From Alphaproteobacteria bacterium (GTDB taxonomy: Bacteria > Pseudomonadota > Alphaproteobacteria > Sphingomonadales > Sphingomonadaceae), in contig JAUIIG010000028.1 of NCBI GenBank assembly GCA_030431875.1, positions 1-36,024 on the forward strand: a DNA stretch of 36,024 bases, given 5' to 3'. The notes under the pieces are model-generated. The model was given only the letters and a program-made list of their open reading frames with translations, did no database searches and was not told the origin of the DNA. Within the stretch, counting starts at the first letter, position 1. Each line of letters starts with the position of its first letter. Positions 1-9,056 of the stretch are shown in pieces. The position numbers and the translations under genes are program-made.

Positions 1-476
1 CCGATCCGGAACGCTCGCACCTCGGCAAGTCGCTGTGGCTCGACGTGGTGCATGGCCGTGACGAAGGCCGCGCCCCGCCGGTGGACCTGACGCTGGAAAA
101 ATACGCCGGCGAAACAGTGCGCGAACTGATCGCGGCGGGCCTTGTCAGCGCGGTGCATGATGTCTCCGACGGCGGCATCGCCGTTGCGCTTGCCGAGATG
201 GCCATGGTCAGCGGCATTGGCGCCGATGTCGAGGCCAATCCGCAATACACCGCCGCCGCATGGTGGTTCGGCGAAGACCAGGGCCGCTACCTGATCACCG
301 TGCCCGACGTGGAAGCTTTCAACCGCCAGCTGGCCGAAGGCACCCGCGACGAGGACACCGCCCGCGTCGGCTTCCGCCGTCTGGGCACCACCGGCGGCGA
401 CAGCCTGTTGGGCGTATCGATTGCGGACCTGCGTAACGCCCACCAGGGCTTCTTCAAGGACTGGATGGAGGGCTAA
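1..476 (+). CDS. purL: phosphoribosylformylglycinamidine synthase subunit PurL, C-terminal part (5' end outside the window)
   Basis: PurL converts FGAR to FGAM with ATP and glutamine-derived ammonia in cytosolic purine synthesis. Only the last 157 codons are present, read in frame from base 3. The reading opens with a HLGKSLW stretch and contains HDVSDGGIAVALAEMA, a hallmark of the C-terminal AIRS-C-like ATP-binding half of PurL. The frame is open to the left edge, so the ATG at 48 is internal and not a start. The TAA at 474-476 shares its last A with the ATG of the next gene, suggesting translational coupling. Identification is firm; the missing N-terminal part lies upstream. Confidence 0.93.
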   Translation, partial: DPERSHLGKSLWLDVVHGRDEGRAPPVDLTLEKYAGETVRELIAAGLVSAVHDVSDGGIAVALAEMAMVSGIGADVEANPQYTAAAWWFGEDQGRYLITVPDVEAFNRQLAEGTRDEDTARVGFRRLGTTGGDSLLGVSIADLRNAHQGFFKDWMEG

Positions 477-886
477 TGCCCTCCGGCGCCTACTCCGGCA
501 CTCCACTCGCCAAGAAGCTCAACCTGAGGGACGGGCAGCGCGTCTGGTTCAGCCAGATGCCCGAAGAGGTATTCGAGGAGATCGCCGAGTATGCGCTCGA
601 CCTGACCCTGCTCGGCGCGCCCGAGCCGGGGATGGACGTCGCGCACATATTTGTAACCGAACGTGCGCGGCTGGCGGATTTGCTCACCATGCTGCGCGAA
701 ACGATTGCTCCCGATGGCCAGGTCTGGGTCAGCTGGCCCAAGAAGGCCGCCAAGGTCGAAACCGACATCACCGAAGACACGATCCGCGAACTCTGCCTCC
801 CCATGGGGCTGGTCGATACCAAGGTCTGCTCAGTGGATGACACGTGGTCCGGCCTGAAACTGGTGATCCGCAAGGAACTGCGATGA
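476..886 (+). CDS. DUF3052-like small protein downstream of purL
   Basis: A 136-residue protein with no signal peptide or membrane segment, so probably cytosolic. It opens with a GTPLAKKL motif and carries a conserved-looking block WVSWPKKAAKVETDITED followed by GLVDTKVC and WSGLKLVIR. This pattern recalls the DUF3052 family, whose biochemical role is unknown to me. The start is fixed by the 1-base overlap with the purL stop (TAATG), and its TGA overlaps the ATG of the following nitroreductase gene by four bases. Tight coupling on both sides suggests one transcript, but it does not prove a purine function. The family call is from recognition of motifs only. Confidence 0.75.
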   Translation: MPSGAYSGTPLAKKLNLRDGQRVWFSQMPEEVFEEIAEYALDLTLLGAPEPGMDVAHIFVTERARLADLLTMLRETIAPDGQVWVSWPKKAAKVETDITEDTIRELCLPMGLVDTKVCSVDDTWSGLKLVIRKELR

Positions 887-1569
887 GCGAGGCGCACCAG
901 CCCTTCCCGCCGCTACCACAGTACTCGGACGATGAACGCGTGGAACGCGCCCGTGCCGCTTTCGAGCGCCTCTGCACCCGCCATTCGTGCCGCATGTTTA
1001 CGGACGCCCCGGTGCCGCGCGAAGTGATCGAATATGCTATTCGCGCCGCCGGATCGGCCCCGAACGGCGCGAACCACCAGCCGTGGCATTTCGCCGTCAT
1101 CGGCTCTGCCGACAAGAAGCGCGCAATCCGCGAAGCTGCCGAGGCCGAAGAGCGCCGCTTCTATGGTGAGGACGGCGACAAGCCCAAGGCCAGCGAAGAA
1201 TGGCTGGGTGCCCTCGCCCCTATCGGCACCGATGCCTCCAAACCCTTCCTCGAAACCGCGCCGTGGCTGATCGCCTGCTTCGCCCAGCGGACTGGTGGGA
1301 TCGAAGAAGACGGGCAGACGCAGAACTACTACGTCAACGAAAGCGTCGGCATCGCCTGCGGCATGCTGATCGCGACGCTGCACGAGGCTGGCCTCGCCAC
1401 GCTGACCCACACACCCAGCCCCATGGGTTTCCTACGCGACCTGTGCGGCAGGCCCAGCAATGAGAAGCCGCTGATGATCGTGGTCGTCGGCCATCCCGCG
1501 CCCGACGCAACCGTGCCGGACCACGCACTGAAAAAGAAACCGCTGGAGCAGATTTCCAGCTGGCTCTAG
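883..1569 (+). CDS. nitroreductase family FMN oxidoreductase
   Basis: A 228-residue protein of the nitroreductase fold, which binds FMN as a dimer and uses NAD(P)H to reduce nitro, quinone or related substrates. The FMN-binding N-terminal arginine motif is seen as RHSCRMF (residues 33-39), followed by the typical APNGANHQPWHF (59-70). A conserved SVGIACGMLIATLHEAGLAT helix lies near residue 155, and the C-terminus carries VVVGHPAPDA. The ATG at 883 overlaps the upstream TGA (ATGA), so I chose it over a GTG 39 bases upstream. The substrate cannot be read from the sequence. It is probably co-transcribed with purL and the DUF3052-like gene. Confidence 0.88.
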   Translation: MSEAHQPFPPLPQYSDDERVERARAAFERLCTRHSCRMFTDAPVPREVIEYAIRAAGSAPNGANHQPWHFAVIGSADKKRAIREAAEAEERRFYGEDGDKPKASEEWLGALAPIGTDASKPFLETAPWLIACFAQRTGGIEEDGQTQNYYVNESVGIACGMLIATLHEAGLATLTHTPSPMGFLRDLCGRPSNEKPLMIVVVGHPAPDATVPDHALKKKPLEQISSWL

Positions 1570-1596
1570 GTATGTCCCCGGGGAAAGGGGCATTTC

Positions 1597-2187
1597 ATGG
1601 GCAGGGCCTGGCCAATATCGCTTGGTTTGCTGGTAGGCGTAGCGGCCATGACCGCAGGCCTGCTCAGCGGCGCTGACACGCTGGAGCAATGGCAGCTCGC
1701 CGCACGCTGGACGGCGCGTGCCTCCTTCCCGCTGTTCCTGCTCCCCTTCACCGCTTCTGCACTGGTACGCCTCTATCCGGCGCGCTGGACCAAGGCACTG
1801 CTGCGCGATCGGCGTTGGTGGGGTCTGGGCTTTGCGACAGCATTCGCCCTGCACCTGGTCTGCCTGCTGTTAAACCAGTGGCTCCGCGACAACTTTCCGC
1901 CAACCGGCCCCACTGATCCGGGTTTCTACCTCTACCTGCTGCTGCTGGCGATGGTGCTGACCTCCAGCGATGCTGCACGAAAGCGCATGGGCCGCTGGTG
2001 GAAGGTGCTCCATCGCACCGGCATGTGGGGCTTCTGGGTGGTCTTCGCGATCAGCCCATACCTGGCAGTGATCCACGGCCAGTTTCCGGAACAAAGCCCG
2101 CTGCAGGATCCCTACTTTGTCATCGGCGTGATTGCGGCGCTGCTGAAGTTGGCGGCCTGGCTAAAGGGCCGCGCCAGGCGGCGCTAG
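1597..2187 (+). CDS. ferric-reductase-like transmembrane (MsrQ-like) heme membrane protein
   Basis: A 196-residue protein with about six hydrophobic segments (near residues 6-23, 44-58, 75-93, 108-121, 143-160 and 173-188). Histidines 86 (FALHLVC), 139 (VLHRTGMW) and 160 (LAVIHGQF) lie in or next to membrane segments, as in the ferric-reductase-like transmembrane domain, where such residues ligate b-type heme. MsrQ, the membrane partner of periplasmic methionine sulfoxide reductase MsrP, has this layout, but no msrP is visible here, so electron acceptor and role are open. The ATG follows an AAAGGGG ribosome site at 1584-1590. The gene converges on serB, and the two stop codons overlap in the palindrome CTAG. 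Confidence 0.7.
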   Translation: MGRAWPISLGLLVGVAAMTAGLLSGADTLEQWQLAARWTARASFPLFLLPFTASALVRLYPARWTKALLRDRRWWGLGFATAFALHLVCLLLNQWLRDNFPPTGPTDPGFYLYLLLLAMVLTSSDAARKRMGRWWKVLHRTGMWGFWVVFAISPYLAVIHGQFPEQSPLQDPYFVIGVIAALLKLAAWLKGRARRR

Positions 2188-3068
2188 GCGTCTACCCAGT
2201 CGCTTTCGGGCACTTCCAGCAGCTTGAGCAACGCAGTCAGGTCACCGCGTTCGACCCAGCCATTGGCGGCTTCGCGCGCCTTGGGCTTGGCACGATAGGC
2301 GATGCCGTAGTTGGCGGCCTCGAGCATCGGAATATCGTTGGCCCCGTCGCCCGCACCCATGCTCACGGCTTCCTCGCCCAGTCTGGCCATCTCTTCTTGC
2401 AGGACGGCGAGCTTGGTGGAGCTGTCGGCAATTGGCCCGTCCAGCCCGCCCGTGAGCTTGCCGCCGACCACTTCCAGCCGGTTGCCCACCACGCGGTCGA
2501 AGCCGAGCATGGTGGCTACCACGTCAGCGAAGTGGTGGAACCCGCCGGTGACGAGGACGGAGCGGCAGCCTTTGGAACGAAGCGTCTCGACCAGCACCTT
2601 GGCACCCTCGGTCGGGCGGATACGCTCGTCGAGGCAGCGGTAGATCGCCTCCTCGTCCAGCCCTTCGAGCAGGCCAACGCGTTCGCGCAGCGCAGATTCG
2701 AAGTCGAGCTCACCCTGCATGGCCCGTTCGGTGATCGCAGCGACCTTCTCTTTCAGGCCCGCAAAGTCCGCCAGTTCGTCGATGCATTCCTGCCCGATCA
2801 TGGTCGAATCCATGTCCGACACGAACAGTTGCGGCACGGTGATCACATCGCGCGCGATGATCGCGTCGCAGCTGTCGAAGTGCTGGCGGATCGCCGACTG
2901 GAAGCCGGCCAGGTTATCGCCCGGGCTTTCCAGCTGAAGCACGTCGCCGCAGAAATCGAGCATGGCGGCATGGGCGACAGGCGTGGCGCTGTCCGTCAGC
3001 GCCGCCATCAATGCCTCCACGCGGCTTTCCAGCGTGTCCGGGTCTGCTATCAGCCGGGCGATGAGCAA
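2184..3068 (-). CDS. serB: phosphoserine phosphatase SerB
   Basis: Catalyses the last step of serine synthesis, hydrolysing O-phosphoserine. The 294-residue reading has the HAD-superfamily motif DMDSTMIG (nucleophile D85, acid D87), motif II VLVTGG (about 172-176), a lysine near 219 and motif [15 protein letters not shown] (239-249), all in expected order. An N-terminal regulatory-like segment (about 1-75) precedes the HAD domain. I chose the TTG at 3068 because an AGGAG sits eight bases upstream and yields [10 protein letters not shown]; an ATG at 3104 would add 12 residues but lacks a ribosome site. With the TTG start the gene overlaps divergent miaA by eight bases at their 5' ends. Confidence 0.93.
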   Translation of the reverse strand: MLIARLIADPDTLESRVEALMAALTDSATPVAHAAMLDFCGDVLQLESPGDNLAGFQSAIRQHFDSCDAIIARDVITVPQLFVSDMDSTMIGQECIDELADFAGLKEKVAAITERAMQGELDFESALRERVGLLEGLDEEAIYRCLDERIRPTEGAKVLVETLRSKGCRSVLVTGGFHHFADVVATMLGFDRVVGNRLEVVGGKLTGGLDGPIADSSTKLAVLQEEMARLGEEAVSMGAGDGANDIPMLEAANYGIAYRAKPKAREAANGWVERGDLTALLKLLEVPESDWVDA

Positions 3069-4008
3069 GTCTGCAACTCCTGTCCTGAAACCGGTGGCGC
3101 TCATTGCAGGGCCGACCGCCAGCGGCAAGAGCGATCTCGCGGTGCGGCTCGCTTTGGCGCTGAAAGAGGCCGGACGCGGTGGCATCGTCATTAATGCCGA
3201 CAGCGCACAGGTCTATGCCGACCTGCAGGTGCTCAGCGCGCGCCCTACAGAGGAAGAGATGGCTGGCGTACCCCACCGGCTGTTCGGCACATGGGACGGC
3301 GCGCAGGCCTGCTCGGCGGTCGACTGGGCTAACGCGGCCAAGCGCGAGATTGCTGCGGCCCATGCAGCCGGAAAGGTGCCGATCCTTGTTGGCGGGACGG
3401 GCCTCTATATCCGCACGCTGCTCGACGGCATTGCCCCGGTGCCGGAGATCGACGCCAAGGTGCGCGAGGCCGTGCGCGCCATGCCAGTCGAACAAGCTTA
3501 TGCAGCGCTGCAGGCCGAAGACCCCGAGCGTGCGGCCGTGCTTAAGCCCGCCGACAGTCAGCGGATCGCGCGCGCGCTGGAAGTGATCCGGTCAACCGGA
3601 CGCACCCTGGGCGACTGGCAGCAAAACCTCGAAGGCGGCATTGGTGGCAGCATCACCCTCGCCCCGCTGGTGATCCTACCGGACCGCGACTGGCTCAACG
3701 CCCGCTGCGACAAGCGTTTCGCGTTGATGATGGACAATGGGGCTGTGGCAGAGGTCGAGGCGCTGCTCGCCCGCAACCTACCGGACAGCCTGCCCGTGAT
3801 GCGCGCCATCGGCGTGCCGCAGGTCGGTGCCATGTTGCGCGGTGAACTCTCGCGCGAGCAAGCAATAGAGGCCGGACAACTCGCCACGCGGCAATATGCC
3901 AAGCGGCAATATACCTGGTTGCGGAACCAGCTTCCGGAACAATGGCCGCGCTTGCAGCCTGAAAATATCCAAATCAGAGCACAATTTGATATTTTATTCT
4001 CAAATTAG
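3061..4008 (+). CDS. miaA: tRNA dimethylallyltransferase MiaA
   Basis: Transfers a dimethylallyl group to N6 of A37 in tRNAs that read U-starting codons. The 315-residue protein has the P-loop GPTASGKS (17-24), the DSAQVYADL motif and [18 protein letters not shown], all typical of MiaA, and a [13 protein letters not shown] segment near the C-terminus. The ATG at 3061 fits the family N-terminus, although no strong ribosome site precedes it; open frame upstream is antisense to serB. The last 15 codons ([15 protein letters not shown]) are much more AT-rich than the rest, perhaps because they overlap control DNA for the following ilv genes. Confidence 0.95.
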   Translation: MSKSATPVLKPVALIAGPTASGKSDLAVRLALALKEAGRGGIVINADSAQVYADLQVLSARPTEEEMAGVPHRLFGTWDGAQACSAVDWANAAKREIAAAHAAGKVPILVGGTGLYIRTLLDGIAPVPEIDAKVREAVRAMPVEQAYAALQAEDPERAAVLKPADSQRIARALEVIRSTGRTLGDWQQNLEGGIGGSITLAPLVILPDRDWLNARCDKRFALMMDNGAVAEVEALLARNLPDSLPVMRAIGVPQVGAMLRGELSREQAIEAGQLATRQYAKRQYTWLRNQLPEQWPRLQPENIQIRAQFDILFSN

Positions 4009-4011
4009 CGG

Positions 4012-4040
4012 TTGACAGGATATAATCTGTCTCATATTGG
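4012..4040 (+). promoter_or_regulatory. candidate sigma-70 promoter for the ilvB leader
   Basis: A perfect TTGACA lies at 4012-4017. A possible -10 is TATTGG at 4035-4040 (17-base spacer) or CATATT at 4033-4038 (15-base spacer). The DNA just upstream (about 3961-4008) is unusually AT-rich for this window, as in an UP element. The TATAAT at 4021 is too close to this -35 to be its partner. The call rests on pattern only. Confidence 0.4.
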
Positions 4041-4065
4041 ACGCCCGGTGAGTGAGGAGATGGGA

Positions 4066-4100
4066 GCCCGGCGCAAGCGATTGCGTCGGGCTGTCTTTTT
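4066..4100 (+). terminator. intrinsic terminator or attenuator between miaA and ilvB
   Basis: GCCCGGCGCAA (4066-4076) pairs with TTGCGTCGGGC (4081-4091) through 11 base pairs including one G-U, around a GCGA loop. It is followed by TGTCTTTTT. It sits 50 bases before the ilvB start and just after the TTGACA candidate. It could simply end miaA transcription, or act as an attenuator of the ilv genes. No Ile/Val/Leu-rich leader peptide precedes it. Confidence 0.7.
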
Positions 4101-4150
4101 CACCAAAGGCCCACGGGAATTTCGTGCGCAGGTAATGTTAGGAGGACGAA

Positions 4151-5893
4151 GTGTCGGAAGAACGCAGCGGTGCTGCGATACTGGTCGAAAGCCTGGTGCG
4201 GCAGGGTGTCGAATTCGTGTTCGGCTATCCCGGCGGCGCAGTGCTGCCCATTTACGACGAACTCTTCTCCGACGAGCGTATCCGCCACATCCTCGTCCGG
4301 CACGAGGCTGGTGCGGCGCACGCGGCGGAGGGCTATGCCCGCTCCACCGGCAAGCCCGGCGTGGTGCTGGTCACCTCCGGCCCCGGCGCGACCAATGCCA
4401 TCACCGGCATTGCCGACGCCTTCCTCGATTCGATCCCCATGGTGGTCATTACCGGCCAGGTGCCGACCAACCTGATCGGCACCGACGCCTTCCAGGAAGC
4501 TGACACAGTGGGCCTGACGCGCCACTGTTCGAAGCACAATTACCTGGTGAAGGACCCGGAAGAGCTTGCCGCGACCATTGAAGAGGCGTTCGAGATCGCC
4601 TCCTCCGGTCGTCCCGGCCCTGTCGTGGTCGACATTCCCAAGAACGTGCAGATCGCAACGGCTTCGCTGCCCGAAGGCGCAGCTGACCGGCGCAAGCGCT
4701 ACCATCCGCGCATGGTAGGCGCGGCTGACGAGATCGCCGAAGCCATCGACATGATCGCCAAGGCCCAACGCCCGATCTTCTACACCGGCGGCGGCGTCAT
4801 CAATGCCGGCCCCAAGGCCAGCGAACTGCTCCGCCAGTTCCAGCAGCTGACCGGCGCACCGCTGACCTCGACGCTGATGGGCCTGGGGGCCTTCCCCTCC
4901 GACCATCCGGACTGGCTCGGCATGCTCGGCATGCACGGCACCTACGAAGCCAACATGGCGATGAATCAGTGCGACGTGATGGTCTGCATCGGCGCACGCT
5001 TCGACGACCGGGTGACCGGTCGCCTCGACGCGTTCGCCCCGGATTCGAAGAAGATCCACATCGATATCGACCGCTCTTCGATCAACAAGATCGTACCGGT
5101 GGAACTGGGCATCGTCGGCGACTGCGCCAGCGTGCTGGAGCAGCTGATCGCCGGCTGGGGCAGCCGCAAGGGCGTGGACCTTGGCGAGTGGAAGGCACGC
5201 ATCGCTGGTTGGCGCGCGCGGGACAGCCTTGCCTATCCCGATCGCACCGAAGCGCTGATGCCGCAGAAGGCGGTAGAAACGCTGTTCGCCATGACCCGCG
5301 AGCGCAATCCGATCATCACCACCGAAGTTGGCCAGCACCAGATGTGGGCAGCGCAGTACTTCGGCTTCATGTCGCCCAACCGCTGGCTGACCTCGGGCGG
5401 CCTCGGCACCATGGGCTACGGCTTGCCCGCCGCCATCGGCGCGCAGCTGGGCAATCCGGACGACCTGGTGATCGACATTGCTGGAGAGGCTTCGATCCAG
5501 ATGAACATCCAGGAGCTTGGCACGGCGAGCCAGTATCGCCTGCCGGTGAAGGTGTTCATCCTCAACAACGAATACATGGGCATGGTTCGCCAGTGGCAGG
5601 AACTGACCTACGAGAGCCGCTATTCGAATAGCTATTCGGACAGCCTGCCTGACTTCGTGGCGCTCGCTGAAGCCTATGGCTGGAAGGGCATCCGCATCCA
5701 CGACGAGAGCGAGCTGGAAGACGGCATCCGCGCCATGCTGGAACATGACGGGCCGGTGATGGTCGATTGCCTGGTGTCGAAGGAAGCCAACTGCTTCCCG
5801 ATGATCCCCTCGGGCGCGGCGCATACGGAAATGCTGCTCTATGGCGACATGGTGGCCGGCACCATGGAAGACGAAGCAAAGGCCCTGGTGTGA
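4151..5893 (+). CDS. ilvB: acetolactate synthase large (catalytic) subunit
   Basis: Acetohydroxyacid synthase catalytic subunit, joining pyruvate with pyruvate or 2-oxobutyrate in valine, leucine and isoleucine synthesis; uses thiamine diphosphate, Mg2+ and FAD. The 580-residue protein shows [14 protein letters not shown] near residue 25, the catalytic glutamate in [14 protein letters not shown] (E52), [11 protein letters not shown], and the diphosphate/Mg-binding stretch GEASIQMN (from residue 445) through [12 protein letters not shown]. The usual GDG is GEA here, a variant I associate with alphaproteobacterial enzymes. Translation starts at GTG 4151, five bases after a strong AGGAGG. The TGA overlaps the ilvN ATG, so the two subunits are probably coupled. 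Confidence 0.96.
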   Translation: MSEERSGAAILVESLVRQGVEFVFGYPGGAVLPIYDELFSDERIRHILVRHEAGAAHAAEGYARSTGKPGVVLVTSGPGATNAITGIADAFLDSIPMVVITGQVPTNLIGTDAFQEADTVGLTRHCSKHNYLVKDPEELAATIEEAFEIASSGRPGPVVVDIPKNVQIATASLPEGAADRRKRYHPRMVGAADEIAEAIDMIAKAQRPIFYTGGGVINAGPKASELLRQFQQLTGAPLTSTLMGLGAFPSDHPDWLGMLGMHGTYEANMAMNQCDVMVCIGARFDDRVTGRLDAFAPDSKKIHIDIDRSSINKIVPVELGIVGDCASVLEQLIAGWGSRKGVDLGEWKARIAGWRARDSLAYPDRTEALMPQKAVETLFAMTRERNPIITTEVGQHQMWAAQYFGFMSPNRWLTSGGLGTMGYGLPAAIGAQLGNPDDLVIDIAGEASIQMNIQELGTASQYRLPVKVFILNNEYMGMVRQWQELTYESRYSNSYSDSLPDFVALAEAYGWKGIRIHDESELEDGIRAMLEHDGPVMVDCLVSKEANCFPMIPSGAAHTEMLLYGDMVAGTMEDEAKALV

Positions 5894-6408
5894 TGAAAAT
5901 CCAGCATCGCCAGCACGAGCGTCACGTGCTCACCGTGATCGTCGACAACGAGCCGGGCATCCTTGCCAAGATCACCGGCTTGTTCACCGCGCGCGGGTAC
6001 AACATCGACAGCCTGACCGTGGCCGATATCTCGGAAGACCACGCCGTCAGCCGTATCACCATCGTCACCAACGGCCCGCCGCCAGTGATCGACCAGATCA
6101 TGGCCCAACTGGACCGGCTGGTGCCCGTCCACCGCGTGGTCGACCTGTCCGAGGAAGGCCCGCACGTCGAACGCGAACTGGCGCTGGTGAAGGTGAAAGG
6201 CACGGGTGAGAACCGCGTCGAGGCCCTGCGGATCGCCGAAGTGTTCCGCGCCAGCGTCATCGACACAACAACCGAAAGCTTCGTCTTCGAACTGACCGGC
6301 GCCAGCGACAAGATCGACAACTTCGTCGCCCTGATGCGCGGCCTTGGCCTAGTCGAAGTCGGCCGCTCCGGCGTTGTCGGCATGATGCGCGGCAGCGAGG
6401 GGTCTTGA
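5893..6408 (+). CDS. ilvN: acetolactate synthase small (regulatory) subunit
   Basis: Regulatory subunit that binds IlvB and usually confers feedback inhibition by branched-chain amino acids. The 171-residue protein has an N-terminal ACT domain (about 10-85; HVLTVIVDNEPGILAKITGLFTARGYNIDSLTV) and a second ACT-like half beginning with LALVKVKG, the normal IlvN/IlvH arrangement. The ATG at 5893 overlaps the ilvB TGA and gives the family N-terminus; upstream open frame is antisense or internal to ilvB. ilvC follows after 113 bases. Confidence 0.95.
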   Translation: MKIQHRQHERHVLTVIVDNEPGILAKITGLFTARGYNIDSLTVADISEDHAVSRITIVTNGPPPVIDQIMAQLDRLVPVHRVVDLSEEGPHVERELALVKVKGTGENRVEALRIAEVFRASVIDTTTESFVFELTGASDKIDNFVALMRGLGLVEVGRSGVVGMMRGSEGS

Positions 6409-6419
6409 CCACCGGATAG

Positions 6420-7541
<1,122 letters not shown>

Positions 7542-7560
7542 GGCGAAACAGGCGGCCATC

Positions 7561-8160
7561 ATGACCGGTGGCCGCTCGACCCTTATCCTGTTCATCATCT
7601 GCGGCCTCGCCTGGGGCGGCATCGTCCTCCACCGCGTATCGGACACGCTGGGCAGTGTCGTGACCGAGGCCACAGTCCCGCAAGCCGAGGTGCAGGAATT
7701 TGCCCGCGCCCGGCTGGCGGAGATGCAGCGGCAATCGTTCGATCACGATATCGAGCTCTGCGGCCTTGTCGCGGAGAACAGTGATGGCGAGCTGGTGGCG
7801 CGCACCACGCGGGTGGGTGACGAGGCCAGCTGCGATGCCGCCTACTTCGACGTGCACAGCCTGCTGCCGCGTGCGACCATGCACACACATGCCGCCTTCA
7901 ACCGCGACTACGACAGCGAAGTGCCCTCCACCATCGACGTCCAGGGTGACATGGCGAGCGGTATCGACGGCTATGTCGCCACCCCCGGCGGACGGTTCTG
8001 GCACGTCGGCAGCCGTACCGGCATCGCCCGGCAGGTGTGCGGCGAAGGCTGCCTGCCGCAAGACAGCAATTACGATCCATGTGACGCTCCGCCGCCGCGG
8101 AGCGAATATACCCTGCAGGACTTGCGGGAACGCGAGCGGTCCGTCTGGACCGGTTGCTAG
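7561..8160 (+). CDS. DUF4329-like exported or membrane-anchored protein with a JAMM-like motif
   Basis: A 199-residue protein with one N-terminal hydrophobic segment (about residues 6-24), suggesting export or an inner-membrane anchor. The soluble part resembles DUF4329: MHTHAAFNRDYDSEVPS and GYVATPGGRFWHVG, followed by cysteines C160, C164 and C174. The arrangement of a glutamate (E65 or E72), H108-x-H110 and S123-x-x-D126 recalls the JAMM/MPN+ zinc protease signature, although the spacing from HxH to SxxD is longer than usual. Protease activity is therefore a guess. It starts 19 bases after ilvC and may be read from the same transcript; no link to amino acid synthesis is evident. Confidence 0.7.
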   Translation: MTGGRSTLILFIICGLAWGGIVLHRVSDTLGSVVTEATVPQAEVQEFARARLAEMQRQSFDHDIELCGLVAENSDGELVARTTRVGDEASCDAAYFDVHSLLPRATMHTHAAFNRDYDSEVPSTIDVQGDMASGIDGYVATPGGRFWHVGSRTGIARQVCGEGCLPQDSNYDPCDAPPPRSEYTLQDLRERERSVWTGC

Positions 8161-8196
8161 CCGCTCGCCCTGCACCGCCTTTTGGGCGGGTAGCGC

Positions 8197-8215
8197 GACA
8201 ATGGTGGACATTGTC
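8197..8215. promoter_or_regulatory. perfect inverted repeat upstream of the YceI gene
   Basis: GACAATG (8197-8203) and CATTGTC (8209-8215) are exact inverted repeats separated by GTGGA, ending 49 bases before the YceI start codon. The size and position suit a dimeric repressor or activator site. No regulator is identifiable. Confidence 0.4.
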
Positions 8216-8264
8216 AACCTTCCCCGCCATTCTGCAATGCAACCAATCCACTGGGAGACTTTAC

Positions 8265-8912
8265 ATGCGTAAGACGATTCTGGCCGTCGCTGCCGCTTCT
8301 GCCATTGCCACCGTCGGTGTCAGCGGGCTCAATGCCCAGGCTGGCCCCGAAGCCGAAGGCATGGACGCAAGCGCCGTTGCCTCGGGCACCTATTCCACCG
8401 ATCCGGGCCACTCGCTGGTCGGCTGGCGCCTCGATCACCTCGGTTTCAACGACTACTTCGGCATTTTCGGCGACGTCACCGGCACGCTGGTGCTGGATAC
8501 GGACAACCTCTCCAATTCCACCGTCGACGTAATGATCCCGATGAACAACCCCACGGTTGCCAGCGCCGGCCTGCGTGACCACCTGCTGCGCCCCGGTGCG
8601 GAAGGCGCCGATCCCGACTTCTTCGGTCCGGAACCGGAAGCTGCGCATTTCGTGTCGACGTCCGTCCACCAGACCGGTGACACGACCGCGCACATCATGG
8701 GCGACCTCACCTTTAACGGCGTCACCAAGCCGGTGACGATCCAGGCCGAACTGTCGGGCATGGGTACCAACATGATGAGCCAGAAGCCCACCGTTGGCTT
8801 CCACGGCACCACGACGATCAACCGTTCGGAATGGGATTTCGGTTGGGGCATCCCATTCGGCATCGGTGACGAAGTCGAACTCGACATCACCGTCGCTTTC
8901 GAACTGCAATAA
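8265..8912 (+). CDS. YceI family periplasmic lipid-binding protein
   Basis: A 215-residue secreted protein. It has a signal peptide of about 26 residues (MRKTILAV... ending near LNAQA) and a YceI beta-barrel domain starting near residue 43 with YSTDPGHSLVGWRLDHLGFNDYFGIFGDVTGTL. Internal GDLTFNGVTKPVTI and the ending GDEVELDITVAFELQ are typical. Members of this lipocalin-like family bind isoprenoids or other amphiphiles in the periplasm, and some respond to acid or osmotic stress. The ATG at 8265 is preceded by GGGAG. It stands alone, flanked by an inverted repeat upstream and a strong terminator downstream, so it is probably monocistronic. Confidence 0.92.
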   Translation: MRKTILAVAAASAIATVGVSGLNAQAGPEAEGMDASAVASGTYSTDPGHSLVGWRLDHLGFNDYFGIFGDVTGTLVLDTDNLSNSTVDVMIPMNNPTVASAGLRDHLLRPGAEGADPDFFGPEPEAAHFVSTSVHQTGDTTAHIMGDLTFNGVTKPVTIQAELSGMGTNMMSQKPTVGFHGTTTINRSEWDFGWGIPFGIGDEVELDITVAFELQ

Positions 8913-8931
8913 CAGCCTCCGAGCACGAAAC

Positions 8932-8967
8932 ACGGGCGCAGCGCCAAAATGGCCTGCGCCCGTTTTC
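8932..8967 (+). terminator. rho-independent terminator after the YceI gene
   Basis: ACGGGCGCAG (8932-8941) pairs perfectly with CTGCGCCCGT (8954-8963), and the stem runs into TTTTC. It isolates the YceI gene from the leuA leader that follows. Confidence 0.85.
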
Positions 8968-9008
8968 ATGTCTGGACCTGTTAACCAATCGTCCCTAAGT
9001 ACTTTTGC

Positions 9009-9056
9009 ATGACGCAGGCCTACAGCCTAATCCTGCTGCGACTTACACGCCCTTAG
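9009..9056 (+). CDS. leuA leader peptide (attenuator peptide, 15 residues)
   Basis: A short frame, ATG 9009 to TAG 9056, encodes MTQAYSLILLRLTRP. Four of its 15 residues are leucine, encoded CTA, CTG, CTG and CTT, with one isoleucine among them. It lies 122 bases before leuA, the leucine-pathway entry gene, and its stop codon falls inside the arm of a stem. This is the layout of amino-acid attenuators, where ribosome stalling at Leu codons under leucine shortage alters folding of the leader RNA. No clear ribosome site precedes the ATG (only CTAAGTACTTTTGC), so translation may be weak or leaderless. It is inferred from sequence; expression is untested. Confidence 0.75.
   Translation: MTQAYSLILLRLTRP

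Noticed and set aside
4021-4026. TATAAT as a -10 for ilvB
   Set aside because: It lies three bases after TTGACA and has only weak matches at the proper -35 distance (about 3997-4003), so it is not used in the promoter call.
4066-4503. Coding frame running from the terminator hairpin into ilvB (RRKRLRRAVFF...)
   Set aside because: It is Arg-rich, overlaps ilvB in another frame and contains no Ile/Val/Leu run, so it is not a leader peptide or gene.
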